A stretch of 64,000 bases of DNA from Escallonia rubra (lineage: Eukaryota > Streptophyta > Magnoliopsida > Escalloniales > Escalloniaceae), in NCBI GenBank assembly GCA_033065855.1, contig JAVXUO010003136.1, positions 28,493-92,492 of the forward strand, read 5' to 3'. This document shows, in pieces, positions 1 through 13,715 of this stretch. The notes under the pieces are model-generated. The model had not been told where the DNA came from and did no database searches. It saw only the letters and a list, made by a program, of their open reading frames with translations. The position numbers were made by a program, and so were the translations under genes. The stretch's first letter is position 1. Each line of letters begins with the position of its first letter.

Positions 1-2645
1 TATTTCTCCATCCTGATTGTTTGGCAACATGCACAAACTACAGAAGTAACATGCGCATAGTGCAGTTATGCACTGGAAAGGTCTGGTGTTTCAGACACTG
101 ACCAGATATGATCCGGTTGCCAATCTACCGTGCCTGAAATGCGTAGTTCTCAAACTATAAACGTTTATCTGGATGGCAGATTTAACTCTCTAATCCAGCT
201 CATAATTTCCTCTTAACTGCAAATTCGACAAAGAACTCCATCCAATTTAATTACTCGTGCAGAGTAAGGTTTTCTATGATGCCAATAGCATTCGATGACG
301 GAATCACATTGATACAGAAATAGCAGATTTAACCTCAACAGCATGTCCATACCTTGGCCAAATGTTCTGCTATATTTTTCCATAAAGAGCTTGGCTAAGC
401 CATAGATTTTTCACCTTAGCATGAAAGATTGGCAGCTACATGCGCCAGGGATTGTTTTAATTAGTGGTAACCAGTCTTCGATTGCTTGATATTTTGACCA
501 AACAATAGCTTGTCAATCAAACTTCGTCGTACTGAATCCTGCAACGCTACAAACATTCCCTCCAAATTGAGTCTATTTGGTTACAAGTAAAGCTACCACA
601 TGGAGCACACTGCTGAAGTTGCAAAATGCGGTTCAGCAGTATCATATACAAAATCAAAGGCCTTCTCTGTCATCTCTTTAAGGCATTACAGTATGATAGC
701 CTTAAATAAGCAGTCCTTTGTTGTTGGGTCTTCAAGGATAAAAGCTGATTTTCCTATTCTTTGATCTCTTCACAGACGTGGATGCTCTTGCCTCAATGTC
801 ATTATTCTATTTTATTACCTTCGCAATGCTGGTGACAACTGTCAAAGTTGATGATTATTCAGATCAAGTATTATTAGGGAAAATAAAAATCACCCCGTCT
901 AGTCCTCGTTTGGAAAATTAACTTCCTCCATCCAGAGCTTAAATAGTTCAAATCATTTTGCTGACTTCACTCACTGATCGAATCATCATTGTTGCATTCC
1001 CACGGTGTTTGCAGTATTGGGATCATCAATTTACTGCAGTCAAGCAAAACAAATCCCTTGAATAACAAACTGATTCCATAGTTTAGGCCAGCCGGATATC
1101 CGAGAGAATGCTATAATGAGGCGTCTAAAAGATGCAAATTCACAACTCAACACCAAATTTCTGGACCATGGGATGTCAAGGATCCTTACTGCTAATAGGA
1201 CAGCCAAGATGTCTGCAAATGCTATGACTCCAATAACAAATTTGGGTTGAAGTCTTCAGCTGTAATATGTACCCGTCACAATGTAAAGCTCGTTGGAATT
1301 TTCAAATGGGAATCCACATGATAAAGCTATCTCCATTTTGGGATACACGATGAAGGGTTGTAAACTTATATAACTGCTTCCCGGTTGCTTCCAATTGCCC
1401 ACTTCATTGTTCAAAAACCATTCTGGTTCAAATATTCAAGCCAGCCAACTGATCTCCTTGTCAGAAAGACAAGACACAGTAGAAGTTTTGAACTCTGTAT
1501 GAAAGCAGAACAGCCCCCTTTTGAACGCAACTCACCAAATGTCCAAAGCTAGTTGGGGTCGGCCATACAGTTTTATTTCTTCGATAATCCCCTATCCAAG
1601 CACATATTCTGTGATTAAATTATCCATCACTTTCTTGCAATTTACTTCTCATGTTATTCACGGTCTACAATCGCTGGAGCATCTAAAGACCACAAAATAT
1701 GAACATACCAGCTCAAGGATGTTTCAAAATCTTTTCCCAATTGGTGCTACCCCCACCTCGTGTAGCCTGCTCATCCACCTAAGCATTTTCGACCCATTTA
1801 CACTCATTTTCTCTATAAGGAGAAACGAGTCTACAGTGAGCTGTATACTAACTCTCTGCAGCACAAAGCGGCGCTTCAAAAAGATATACATAACTCATCT
1901 CTTCACTCTCGTCTTCACATGCTTAGCCCATCTCCAAATCTTTTGAGCCAGCAATCCCCAAAATAGTGGATGCAAAGACATCCAGCATAAGTGGAGCCTT
2001 CGGTGTTACCTTGAATCCTTCATTGAAGCACTCTTGTTGATTTCCCCATTTTCTTCCCTTCTCTTATTTTGTACTTCACAGAGTTTAAAGTGAATTGGAT
2101 AAGAGTAGGCTGTAACTCATGAGTCCCCAGTGGCGGCAACTAAAAGCCGTGGGCAGGTTGAGATTGACAATGAAACAATTGAACAAGCTCTTTATTGAAA
2201 TCAAAACTTGCATCAGGTAAGGACAGTGGGGTTGGCCATGCAATTAATTGATAAACTGGGCGGTTGACGGCGTCAAGATGGAGTGATATCTTCGGTTCAA
2301 TGGAGTTGACAATTGATTCGTGAGTCTGGGTTATTACTAAATTCCTCAGAACACATCTAAGCCCAAATTGTTGGTGGCGATAGTTTCTTGACGGGTGTTC
2401 GGATGGTGGTTGTTGCAACGGCGGGATTAAGAGATTACAGAGGCATGAGAGAGAGAGAGAGAGCATATGTGAACTGAACTGCGACATGAAACAGTATGCT
2501 GCAGAGAGAAAGTCAAAAGTGAGCTCTCGATTCGCTTTCCCCTCCCTCCCTCCCTCCCCAACACAATATTGATCCAAATATCCTGCTTAGGTATCTTTCG
2601 TTTATTTTAGACTCAAGCCTCCTACTTTCTTACTTTGGATTACAA
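1..2645. other. no recognisable gene
   Basis: I see no convincing coding gene here. A 141-codon open frame on the plus strand (1521-1946) has no recognisable domain, no neighbouring coding signal and low-complexity composition, so it is probably chance. A 145-codon frame on the minus strand (2140-2577) overlaps a short GA microsatellite near 2450-2463 and a CCCT-rich stretch near 2540. It could be part of a 5' leader or an exon, but I recognise nothing in it. Confidence 0.5.
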
Positions 2646-2649
2646 GTAC

Positions 2650-3680
2650 AATGTCTCAGTCATGCTTGACCCAAATTCCTTGGTCCGCAGAGTAATTCTA
2701 ACCTGGCATTAACCGCTAGTCGCGTTCCATCAATTAATACTATGTCAGCATTCACCAAAATATACAAACAAAACCTCGTCCCTGGTATTCTTGGTAAGCT
2801 CATCCACAACAAAAAGAGAAAAATACGGGCTAAAAGCTGATCCTCGGTGATGCCCAATTATCATTTGTACACTAGCTAGTGCTCCATCATACATCCCCGT
2901 AACCATTACATCATTCTGAGGGAACCCTTTTCCTTTGTAAAACCCATCACATAAGTTTCAATAACACCCTATCCAAATCTATAACACCATACCGAGATCT
3001 ATTCTTTTCTCTCTAAGTCTCTTAATTAATCGCCTAACCAAGAACATAGCTCCCTTAAGGGATCTAGGCATGAAACCCAACTAGTTCTTAGATAATCGTT
3101 AGTCTCCTTTCTTAGTCACAGCTTCACGGTGTGACTCATGACTTGACTCCTCGATAACTGGTGCAACTTTCAACATATCTCAATGATGCTTATATGTAGT
3201 TGCATCAAGCAGGTTCTTAATGTTGCAGATCTTGTTTGATTACTTAGTCAACTGTTCCAGGACCATATCCCCAAAGCACCTCCAAATCTAGATAAGAATA
3301 TTGTCTGGTCCGCTAGCTTTCCTATTTTCATACTAAAAATTTCATTTACCAATATATTCTAATTCCACAGACATTCCTTCAAGAAACATTACGATGAGTT
3401 ACCAAGTTCTCTTAATCTCTCGTAAGTTTCTCCATGAAACAAAATTGTCAGAGTTACTTCTCCATCTGTCTCTGCCCATATAGTCTACTTGTAGCCTCTG
3501 AATGTCATTCTTCATGCACGTTTATATGGTTCAAAACCGCTTCTTTTGTGTTAGCTTAGCCACGTTGTAATACCTAACCAGTAACCACTTGTATAAATCT
3601 TCATAAGTGTCACCTCTAGCCTCCCTTAATGCCTTCTTTGCTTCATTTCTAGCCAATTTGGATAACACATCCCCCCCCCC
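2650..3680 (-). mobile_element. degraded RTE-clade LINE reverse transcriptase
   Basis: Read on the minus strand in shifting frames, this stretch gives a series of peptides typical of plant RTE-type non-LTR retrotransposons. First comes a charged linker (EAKKALREARGDTYEDLYK) near 3600-3660. Then come YRGIKLMSHTVKLWE-like residues, GFMPRSLKGAMFLVRRL-like residues, a degenerate 'vFIDLekaYDRVP' stretch and an 'MYDGA' motif. Near 2700-2780 is a decayed active-site segment reading NADIVLIDGTR where FADDIVLIDETR is expected. Stops and frameshifts break the frame throughout, so this is a relic. The poly-C run near 3670-3686 marks its upstream edge. It lies just downstream of the PPR gene in the same orientation. 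Family resemblance is from memory; a translated search would confirm it. Confidence 0.7.
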
Positions 3681-4029
3681 CCCCCCTCCTATGCCCCAAA
3701 ACCCAAAAAAAGAAAAGGAAAAAAACCCACAACTAGGAACTAAGAATAAACGAATACCCCACAACCAGATAAGGGAGGAGCGATCCACTCGCGAGCCCGT
3801 TGACGCATCAGCAGCAATAAAAGAAAAAACTGCCAACAAATTTTCCGAACTTTATTAGAAAGAGGAAAAATTCTTATGAGGACACAAAGTATAACCATGC
3901 GCTCCTGCAGCTAAGACAACAGCATCTTCATAACGAATTCGAGAGAATCCCCCAATAATTTGAAAGGTTAACATACCTGCTGAAGAATTAGATGATTTAC
4001 AAAACTTGCCAATTAAGCTGCTTTACTTG

Positions 4030-7000
4030 TTATTCAGCTAATGTCATTCCGTCGTTCTTTGACCCAAACATTTCATCCTCCAAACTCTGATCATCTTTAC
4101 CCATCTGATCAACTAATAATGATTCCGGGTTTCCATTTTTTGCATATTCCATGATTGTGTCATGAATATTAGGGTGTTTTTCCTCAACTGACCTTATAAT
4201 CCAGTTGAATGTGTCCATATCTGCATTTCTTTTCAAGTAATCCAGACAAGAAGCCAAAGTAGCAATGTGTGGTTTCCACCCTGGATGACTTGTCAGGATT
4301 GCTTTCTTCGTCGCCTCTACTGCTTTTGCCATCTGATTGTTTTTACGATCTCCAAGGGCCATACGACTCCACGTGCTTGCATTGGGCTCCACTCCACCCT
4401 CCATAAGCCTGTTCACAATTGATTCAGCCTTCCCCAATAGTCCCTTCATGCAATAAGCACTGATGAGCAAGTTGGGAATACGAAAGTCAAAAGTTTCTTT
4501 CTGGGCTTCCCACTCCGCAAGTATTTTCTCTGCACCATCAAGGTCATCCAACTTCATCAGCGAGCTTATCATGCAAAGATAGCTTATATTGCTAAGTTTC
4601 CCAATTTTCTTGTGCAGGTTCCACATGCGGTGCACCTCATCTTTGATACCAAGTTTAGCATAAAGACTGAGTAGTATTTGATAAGCAAACTTTCTTTTCT
4701 TAATTTTGACAAGTGGCTCAGCTTTCTTTAGCATAGCCACAGCCTTTCCCGTAGCACCAGCTTTTAAATACCCATTAGCTGCTGCAGCATAAGCATTCCA
4801 GTCCGCACCAACTACAGGATCAGCCTCCAATAAAACTTTCTCCATTCTCTCCATGTCAAAAGAAGAGGCATATGCATTTATTCTGATAATAAACGTAAAT
4901 CTGTCGCGATTAATGCCCTTCTCTACCATTTCTTGATCTAGAGCCTCTAGTTTTTCGTGATCTCCCATACGAGAGTAGAGCTTCAGCATGACATTGTAGG
5001 ACAATGTTCCAGCATGATCCAGCTCCTTCATCTTTTGCATGACAGCTTCTGCTTTTTCCAATGACTTTGCGTCGGCATAGCAATTCAAAAGAGCACCATA
5101 AACCTGGAAGTTTCTAAAATTGTTCGAGATACTGTAAAAATACTTCTCTGCTTCTGCCAGGCCGTGAACCTTGGATGTCAAATCCAGCTGAACTGCCATA
5201 TTGCCAGGTAATATATCATCATGTCCTTTACCAGTCATCCATGTAGATATCTGAGACAATTATCAGTACATTCAGGTCCCGCGAACTAAATACTCAAGAT
5301 TATGAAAGATGAACTTGGATTACAGTATGAAATTTAACAAAATGAACTACTAGCCATGAAAGTTTCAGAAAGCACACCCCAAGATAAGTAGTTCCGAAGA
5401 ATTACATTGATCGTAACATTCTCAATTCCTTCAAATTCAGTGCACAGACCTTTTCCCCGTGTTTAAGAACCACTGTCGCCTTTACTTTCCGAATTTCAAA
5501 ACTAAACAGGTCATAAACTAGATATGCTTTCCCCATGATTCTTTTATCTGAAAGCTACTAATTCAGCGATACAACTTTCTATCTATGAACTAGGGACACT
5601 TTAAATGGGGCCTTGGATATGTGTGCATGTGAGTATGCACTGTATGGGGGTGCCATATTCTAGATCTATTGGATATGTGTGCATGTGAGTATGCACTGTA
5701 TGCATCCCAATACAAATTTGTCTTAGTACATTTCATATGTGCAACCAATAGATCTAGAATATGGCACCCCCACTGAAAAATAGGATTTGGCAAGGCTAGA
5801 TACATCCTCAATATGGGGGCATCAACAGAAAAACATACATGGTATCTAACAGTGGCCTACCAGCACTCACTATTCGGTAATGGCACTGAAGCTGTACACG
5901 GGATGCCATCAGCAGAGCAGCGAGGGTCAGTAGGCTGCGGAGTAGGCTATCAATATTTCGAAAGGGTGTTTACTTACATAGGTATGGTTTTCATCACATT
6001 GTACCCTGCTGCTTCTTCCTAAACCTCGTGTATTGCCGCATATATAGACATCCAATCCATATCGCATAGCTTTGAAGTCGTATTCGGTCTAGTCCTCTTC
6101 CTTAAACCTTTGAAGTCCACAAGTATCCAATCTTTTGGAATGAATGCGGAGAGATACACTACCTCCCAAATCTCAAACAAGAAAATTCTAAATTAAAGGA
6201 ATCTCAAATGAAATAGAAAACACTAGCAATATAAGTCCAAGATGTTAGCATCAGGCTGATATTTCTTAAGCCCAATATTTCACAAAGATTTGAATCCTTA
6301 AACTGAAACGGAAGTGAGGAAGCAACGCCCCCAAGGAGGCTAGAAGTTGAAGTCTGCAGGAGAAAAATTTATCAGTTGCCATAAAAACATGGCGGAGACG
6401 ATGTCCGCGCATGAGTGTTATTTTTTGACTCAAAAAGCAAGCCTACAAGTGGACACACTGAGAGAACGATATGGTTATATGACTTATGAAAACACATATC
6501 TACCAAAACATGGATGCAATAAATGGAATAAACATATCTACATACATCAAACTCCGGAATTCTGTACTAATGAAGTTGTACTAATGTTTTTAGGCTACTC
6601 ATGCCACATATACATTCAGAGAACCTTTTGTTCATTTGCCTAGATTAAACGATACATTGACTAAAAGACATATACCTAATGTGGTTTTGTTTCTACCTAT
6701 TAGCAGGCTCAATAATTGCTATAGGACTTGAGGGTCCTATAAGCTTTTTGCACCATTTAGTAGAAGAATGAAAAGTTCCATAATCCATATTCTTGTACAT
6801 TATGTTTAACTACTTTAAAGGGCAAGGGGAGGAAATTCTGTTGTCTTCATAAGCAATTGTACTATAAGCACTACACCAGCCAGGAGTGTGTGGGTGTGCG
6901 GGGTGGGTGGGGGTAGCTGAGCCATGTACAAGGGACAGTAGAAAAGAAGACACAGGGCTTACAACTTGGCTCCCACGAGAACGTCATTGAGGAAAGCCAT

Positions 7001-8604
7001 AAAAGACGCGGTGAATTCTGGAAAGAGGACATATCTTTAGGACACCAAAATCTACAACTTAGTTGATTTGAAGCGATCAAGAGAGGTACTAGATAGTAGC
7101 CTTAGTCTTAGGGTGCAAGCACTTACAAAAGGAATCAGTAAGCTCCACCCGCCTTTTTGCCTATTGAACAGCTTCATAAATTAGGAAGTGCTAAATTTAA
7201 AAAATGCCAGCTGAAACTTAATATAAAAAGGTTTTTCTACTAAGCATAGTATAAGTTCAACGAAAGCTGCAAAGTTGGGCCTATCAGATAAAGTAATGCA
7301 TTTGAACCAAGTCAAGAAAAACAGACGCCAAAATTGACTATTAATATCAAAAAATACAAAAGTAATCTGGCGACAACAATAGCATATGTTTCAGACATCC
7401 AAGCAGCATCAATATAACATCAAAGGCCTGAACCATTTGGTTCTCAAACTTATAAATAAGAACAACTATACATCAGCTCATTATTACAAACACCAACATC
7501 ACTGAACCGTCAATTCAATCGAGTTCACACTTGTTCGTTACGATAACACGTTCCGTTGGCAAAAATGGTCCACGACGCGGACACAACCTCTCTGGATAAT
7601 CACGAGGGTACGGCGGTGCCAATCTCACCCCAATTGACAGAAGCCTCGTGCAGTATGCACCCTAGTAATATATACTTCCTCTGTTTCATAATCTTTGTTG
7701 CTTTTGACTTTTTCACATTCCTAGAATAATGTTCTAAAGATATTAAAATTCACTATACCCATTGTTTTTTACTTAGATTGATTCGTCAGACATTACTTGC
7801 CGATCTCTAATTACTAACCAAGTTCAATTCAAGTTTAGACGTTTCCATGTCACTCTAGGAATTCGCAAAAAAGTCAAAGGAGACAAAAATCACGATACTG
7901 AAGGAGTCAAAATTAAAAAACTTCCATTTTCTTTCTCAAAGCCCAAGTTTTCTCTCTAAAGTCCCAACTAAGCAGGATTAAGAATTCAAAGTGAATCTTA
8001 CACTACCACCATTTCATAAACTTTTTATTTTGCTTTTTGTGAAATCCTAGATTAGAATTTGAAACACGTAAGCATGATCTTTACTAGTTGGTTTTGCTCT
8101 AGTAGTTCCAGTTGTCAAACAATTGCTAGTTAATCTGCAAACACTACTTTGAGCATCGAATGTTTGGCTTTTTCAGATAACGTACTAGAAATTCACAAAG
8201 ATTGAAAGGGGACAAACATTTGACAAATAAGTTCACAAGCCTAGTTAACAATTCGATGGCAGCACTCTGGCGAGAGAAAATGATATATCGACCTCGAGGG
8301 CATGTTTGAAGCGCCTGAACTTTCGGAACTGCCTGATGATCTTCTGAAGCTCTTCTTGCGTGGCCGATTGTCCTTGTTCGGCCCACTCTTCAAGTATCGG
8401 GACCATCGAAAGGCTAGGATCTCCGGCCCGCGAGAGCCTCCTGTAGAGGGTGTCATCTGAGGCTGCTGAGGAGGAGGAGGAGGAGGAGGAGAAGCAGAAA
8501 GTTAGGGTTATTGTGTTACTGTATGCTAAAAACCTAAGGGCATTTGGTATAGCAGAAGAATTGCGCCATAAACTCACAGCAGTACGAAACTGAAGACGTT
8601 TCAT
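4030..8604 (-). CDS. pentatricopeptide repeat protein, two exons, organelle-type
   Basis: Exon 1 is 8293-8604 and exon 2 is 4030-5250, joined in phase 0 (HALE | ISTWM) by a GT-AG intron of about 3.0 kb; the product is about 510 residues. The N-terminus (MKRLQFRTAVSLW, then a serine run encoded by a GAG/CTC-rich microsatellite) looks like a mitochondrial targeting peptide. It is followed by LYRRLSRAGDPSLSMVPILE, a start typical of the P-class PPR group that includes Arabidopsis At2g20710 and At4g21705. Exon 2 carries roughly eight degenerate 35-residue helical repeats, for example TLSYNVMLKLYSRMGDHEKL. PPR proteins bind organellar RNA and act in its processing, stability or translation; the RNA target cannot be read here. 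An in-frame upstream start at 8757 exists, but the stretch after it is lysine-rich and encoded by a poly-A tract, so I prefer the ATG at 8604. Confidence 0.9.
5614..5772. repeat. nested direct and inverted repeat in the PPR intron
   Basis: A 32-bp segment (ggatatgtgtgcatgtgagt and onward) occurs twice, near 5614 and 5670. A 27-bp segment near 5646 (gggggtgccatattctagat and onward) recurs as its exact reverse complement near 5746-5772. Together they form a small hairpin-capable structure inside the PPR intron. No coding or transposon signature was recognised. Confidence 0.75.
7671..7908. mobile_element. Stowaway-like MITE
   Basis: The left end (cttcctctgtttcataatct...gacttttt) and the reverse complement of the right end (gactccttcagtatcgtgat...gacttttt) align over about 50 bp, including a shared 'attcctaga' at the inner side. 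The 'CTCCCTCYGTTTCATAAT'-type terminus and small size (about 240 bp) are typical of plant Tc1/mariner-derived Stowaway MITEs, whose target duplication is TA. It lies in the PPR intron and has no coding capacity. Confidence 0.6.
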
Positions 8605-8959
8605 CAATTTCGTAGGGTTTTTGAAGGTTTCATTCAGTGCGTATTTTTGTGTGCGCTCTGAAAACCAAGGATTTGAAATGTCTTTTAAGCTCAAGTGAAA
8701 TGGGCTTTTTTTTTTTTTTTCCTTCTCTTTTTTAGAGAAATAAAAAATATAAACCAAATTGAAAATTTCTTACATCAGACCCAGAAATCCAGAAATTACA
8801 TCAGAAGCGGCAAACATACATTAGAAGACGGAAAGATATATGAAAAACATGGGACAAAACACCGCTAAGGCACGAAAGGGGGAGTCATAGCGTAATTTAG
8901 GAAGGTAGAACATGCTGACCACTATCAAATCATTACTACTTCAGACCTTGACTTGAGTT

Positions 8960-11900
8960 AGAAGTATAAGACGTCATTGCCGAGGATAGTTGTAAAACAC
9001 AATCTTTGACTTGGAGCAGAAATGTTGGGATAGCCATGTAATAGCTAGTTGCACAGCAGCAACTATTGCACTAGTTTCATCAGCCGAGAAAATAACATCA
9101 GCGTATATCGCAGTCCAAATCCAGACTGAGCTAAATGTCATCATATCAATACCAAACTGTAAGCAGGTAGTAGAATTTGCGACAGAATTGGTGAGAAAGC
9201 TCATAGCATAACTACAACGAGTAGCCTTTGTAATAGAGATGTCACATAATACAGTTATCATCGGAAAAGAGCATTTTCAATGATTTATAAACAATAAAAA
9301 AATTAATAAATAGTAAAAATTTTAAAATTGTAGTGAACATCGTCTATTATTCGAAAGAAATTGTTTTCCTATTTTCCATAAGCATTTTTGGAAACGGGAA
9401 GTGGCAATGATATTGCGGAGCAGACTCTGACTTTGAGCCAAAATGCTTCTCGTAGAAAACTTCCCCCCTCAATTTAAGAGCATTTCTTTCACACCACATA
9501 CCCAAAGTAAAATGATCATACATACAAGGTAATACAGGTCAGAACTATTCCTAAATATTGGCTTGGTGAAAGAGTGCATAAATCCAGTTTCTAGCAGAAG
9601 AAAAGGTAAGTGCTCCACCTTGGCCAAAATGTTGGAGCCAAATATTTTGAACGTAATGACACTCAAGGAAGAGATGATCTTGAGTTTCCGGATATAGTAA
9701 ACAAAGTGGGCACATTTCGGAGATTTGACATTTCCTCTGAACTAAGACCGAGGAGACGGCTAGCTTTTGATGTAGAAACTGCCATAAAAACATTTTGATC
9801 TTCTCCAAAATTAAGAGTTTTCTAGAGTTTGCGCCAGACACTGGAAGGCAAGGAATTAATTAAGGATGAATTTCGAACCACCTTCTCTGTCAGATTTTTA
9901 TAAGTCTTTGCTGTCGAGAAGATGCCTCCCTTGGCATATAGCCATAAATAAATATCCTCTAACTCAGATGGTAAAATCACGAGATGTAAGATAAGAGAGA
10001 CTATTACTAGAGGGAATGTGTTAAGCAAAACTGGTAAGTTCCAGAGATTAGAATTGTGAATGAATATATACCAGTGCTTATTTTGATCGGTGCAAAAAAT
10101 TGTAATTGATTTGAAGCAACCACCAGTCCATCCAGGCAGAAGAGCGATCATTGTCAATTTGTCACTGTATTCCATGTTTAAGAGCGCATTGTCCTACCAA
10201 TAGACTACGCCATATCCATGATTCTTATCTAGAATTACTGGCTCTGAGGAAACAACTTTGGAGAAGTATTTTCCTTTAAGTAACTGTGCTAAAAGACTAT
10301 CTGAATTGGCCCAAATTTTCTATGCTTGCTTAACTAACAAGACTGGTTAAACAATTTAAAATCCCGAAAGCCCGAACCACCCAATTTTTTAAGTAATCAT
10401 AAGGTAGGCCAGGATATCCAATGGATAGACTTTCGGGTCATATCTCCCGACCACCAAAAAGCGCACAAAAGTTTGGCATAATTGTTTGCACACAACCACT
10501 AGAAATTTATAGACTAACATATAGTGCACTAGAAGCGAAGAGAGAACCGATTGTATTAGAGTAGCTCGACCCGCTTTATTTAGCAAGTGTCCTGACTAGT
10601 AAGTACACTTGTCTTGCACTCTCTCGCATAACGCAACAGAAGATATCCTTTTTTTTTTAACAGCAATATCCAAGTTGATTTCAAGATATTTTTAGAATTC
10701 CCGTCTTTCATTAAACTCAAAGTCCTGCTGAATCATGCACTTAACCTCAATGGAAGCATTCAGACTGATCATAAGACTAGACTTTTCCCAATTTATTCAT
10801 TTCCCAAACATCAAATGGTAATCCTCTATTATCTAACCTCAGGAATATTTTGAATTATGTTTCTATTTAAACTTAGAAACAGATAGATGTCAACCGCATG
10901 CATTAAGTGTGTGACTGCGGGAGAACCTCTACATGCTCTAATGCCCTGTATTTCCCTTGCTTCGCCACAGAAACAAATCCCATTGACAAGATTTTCGAGT
11001 ACAGGATGAACAAGAAAGGTAATAAAGGGTCACTTTGTCGTATGCTGCATCTTGGCTTGAAAGGAAGGTTGGAACCCCATTAATCAGGATGGATTAAGAA
11101 ACCGAAGTCAAACATTGATAAACTAGGTTCACCCAAAATTGAAGGAAACTAAAGCTCAGGAGTACCTCCTGCAAGAAGTCCCAGCTCACCTTATCAAAGG
11201 CCTTACTCATGTCTAATTTAAGGGCAACAAAAGCGACACTCATTTCTTTCTATGCCTAATACAATAAATAAGCTCTTGGGCAAGCAGGACGTTGTCTGAT
11301 AGGGTACGCCCAGAGACAAAAGCATTCTGAAGCCCAGAGACAAAAGCATTCTGAAAGTGAGATATAATGTCACTCATGTAGAGAGCCATTCTCGTGACAT
11401 GATTTTGTAGATGACATTACATAAGCTAATCTGATAGAAATCAGCAGCTAATTCCGGAGGATGCTTCTTAGGAATTAAAGTGATGAAGGTTCGATTAGCC
11501 TTAGTAAGCATTCGCCCTGAGTTAAGAAAGAAAGAATGACTCGAGTGACAAGGGGCCCATAAATGACCAACGTCGCTGATAAACAATCGCATTTATTCCA
11601 TCAGGTCCCGGTGTTTTCATCCACATGATTAAAATACTACCCTCTTGATTTACTCAGGTGTAAATGATTGACAAAGAATGGACTCCTATGAGGAAGAAAT
11701 GGTATGAAACGAGTTATTATGAAAAGACGGTCTAATCAAATTTTCGTTAGGGAGTGAGGATCAGATGGGGATAACAAGTTAGTGAATTTTTTTATTATAA
11801 AGGATCTGATTGAATCCTCATCTGAAGTAACAAGGCCATTGTCATTTTCAAGGGAGATGATTTGGTTTCACCACGGATGAATGAATGGCAATGGCACGAA

Positions 11901-13020
11901 AAAATTTTGTATTTCGGTCACCTTGATGTAAGCAATCAAACTTAGATCGCTGAACCCAAAACACGCCCTTACATTTCAGTAGAAAATCCAACTTGCATCA
12001 AAGACAAAAATTCCTCTTGCCTATATTCCCGCAAGATTTGAGAACCTTGTTGAAAGAACAAAAAACTATGTTGAACATCTGTAATCTCAGTTTGCAGTTT
12101 CCTAGAACTAGTTTTACTCCATTCATATGACACTCGCAATAATAGTTTAAACTTACTCATGACTTGAAAAAAGGGAGACCCAGAGGGCTGCAAGAGCCAA
12201 ACATCCCTAATTACAGTAAAGAATGCAAACCACATGGCCTCGAAACATCGAGGTAATTGATACTTGCAATTTAGGGGATTAGTATCACATAATATTGGCA
12301 CATGGTCAAGCGTTGAATAACTAAATTACTAACCATCGCTTGCGAGTAATGAATTATCCATGAGGGGGAGGCCATAACTCGATCTAATTCTTTGTACAAA
12401 AACCCTCTCTCGGGGGAACCTCGAACCCAAATATACAAAGGACCTTCCCAACGAAGATCTAAAAAATCCAAAAGATTCTTAAAAGTCATGTCGTGGACAT
12501 GAGGATGACCAAAAAGAAACCCATAGTAAACCAGATTGTCATCCAATTCTTTCCTTGAGGTTAAAATAAATTAGTGTGCACAAACCCCACAAACAAAGGA
12601 TCGGAAGAAAGCCAATCAAGCCATATATAAACCACCACTTAACCCTACCACTTAATCCTACAGCATCAACCCCTACGAAATTAGAGTACCCCAATTTCCT
12701 AAAGAAACTTCCTACTTTAGAGAACAAGATTTTGGTTTCCGTAAAAAAAAACCGACACTAGGTTATGCTTGCAGATCAAACCAGACGTTATAGCTTGACC
12801 CATGCCACCACAGTTGCAACAAAGAAGCTTCGTTGGTCCACCCGTGATTGATATGCCCAATCACCGAAGCCTCAGTTTGCAAAATAAAAGGATGCCAAAA
12901 GTATCTTACACAACTCAAATCAAATTCAGATTGCATAACAGTAGAATGGCTAGGGAAGCAAATTTTCAGATAAGGAACAGAGTCAACAGGAGCCACAACC
13001 AATTGAGACAGCATTTATAA
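8960..13020 (-). mobile_element. degraded L1-type LINE, near full length
   Basis: On the minus strand, 13020 to 8960, the domains appear in the expected order of a plant L1 LINE ORF2, interrupted by many stops and frameshifts. An AP-endonuclease-like part lies at 12270-13014 (with ERGFLYKELDRVMAS near 12400). Reverse transcriptase pieces follow: NRTFITLIPKKHPPELAADF near 11490, then LNKAGRATLIQSVLSS near 10560. A zf-RVT segment (KIKMFLWQFLHQKL then CPLCLLYPETQDHLFLEC) lies near 9700-9800. An RNase H-like tail (ETSAIVAAVQLAITWL) lies near 9070. No open frame is long enough to be functional, so this is an old insertion. It lies between the PPR gene and the small peptide gene. Confidence 0.8.
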
Positions 13021-13715
13021 GCCTAAATATTTGCTTGCTACTTCTTCTTTTTTCTTCTCTCTATTTTACTATGTGAAGGCAAAATGAACCACTCTGTAGA
13101 TGCAATTCAAGGCAAATGGCGACATATAGAACACTCCTAGAAGGTGCAAAAGACGTTAGTAAAATGCATGAGATACACCAAGTATAGATATTTCTCAACT
13201 CCAAGAGTATGTACGTGCATGTGTGTGTGTGTGCGCGCGCGTGCGTGGACGCGAGGAGAGGAGAGGTGAGCACATGGAGAGATGATTAAAACGCAATACA
13301 AGTCTACAACACCTATCCTAAGCCAAGCTGGGTGCTAGTTGGAGTTCCGTGTTGCTCAAGTGGAAGTCCACTATTAACATGTATTCAAGAATCGACAATT
13401 GACACTTTCGCGGCCCTTCTATAGTCTATTACGAGTTGCAAAAACTTAAAAACTATTTACAATGAGGTATACCCAGGCAACAAAAGAAAATGTGAGCCAA
13501 AAGAAATGCTGGTGCTGGAACCATATATGCCCTCTACCAAAATTTGCTTCAACCGGCGCATGTGGCAACAAATGTTGCAAGCTAGTAGTGAGCTCATTGG
13601 AAGCGTTAAGAGGAGGAAGGAGATATGCTAAAGCAATTCAGAGAGAGAGAGTTGACTACAAAAAGTAATCAAAGAATTTCACAAATGACACACCAATGGA
13701 GCTACACTTGAAGCA

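Noticed and set aside
10170-10205. tRNA-like stretch in minus orientation (GGCGTAGTCTATTGGTAGGA)
   Set aside because: No cloverleaf could be completed, and it lies inside LINE debris.
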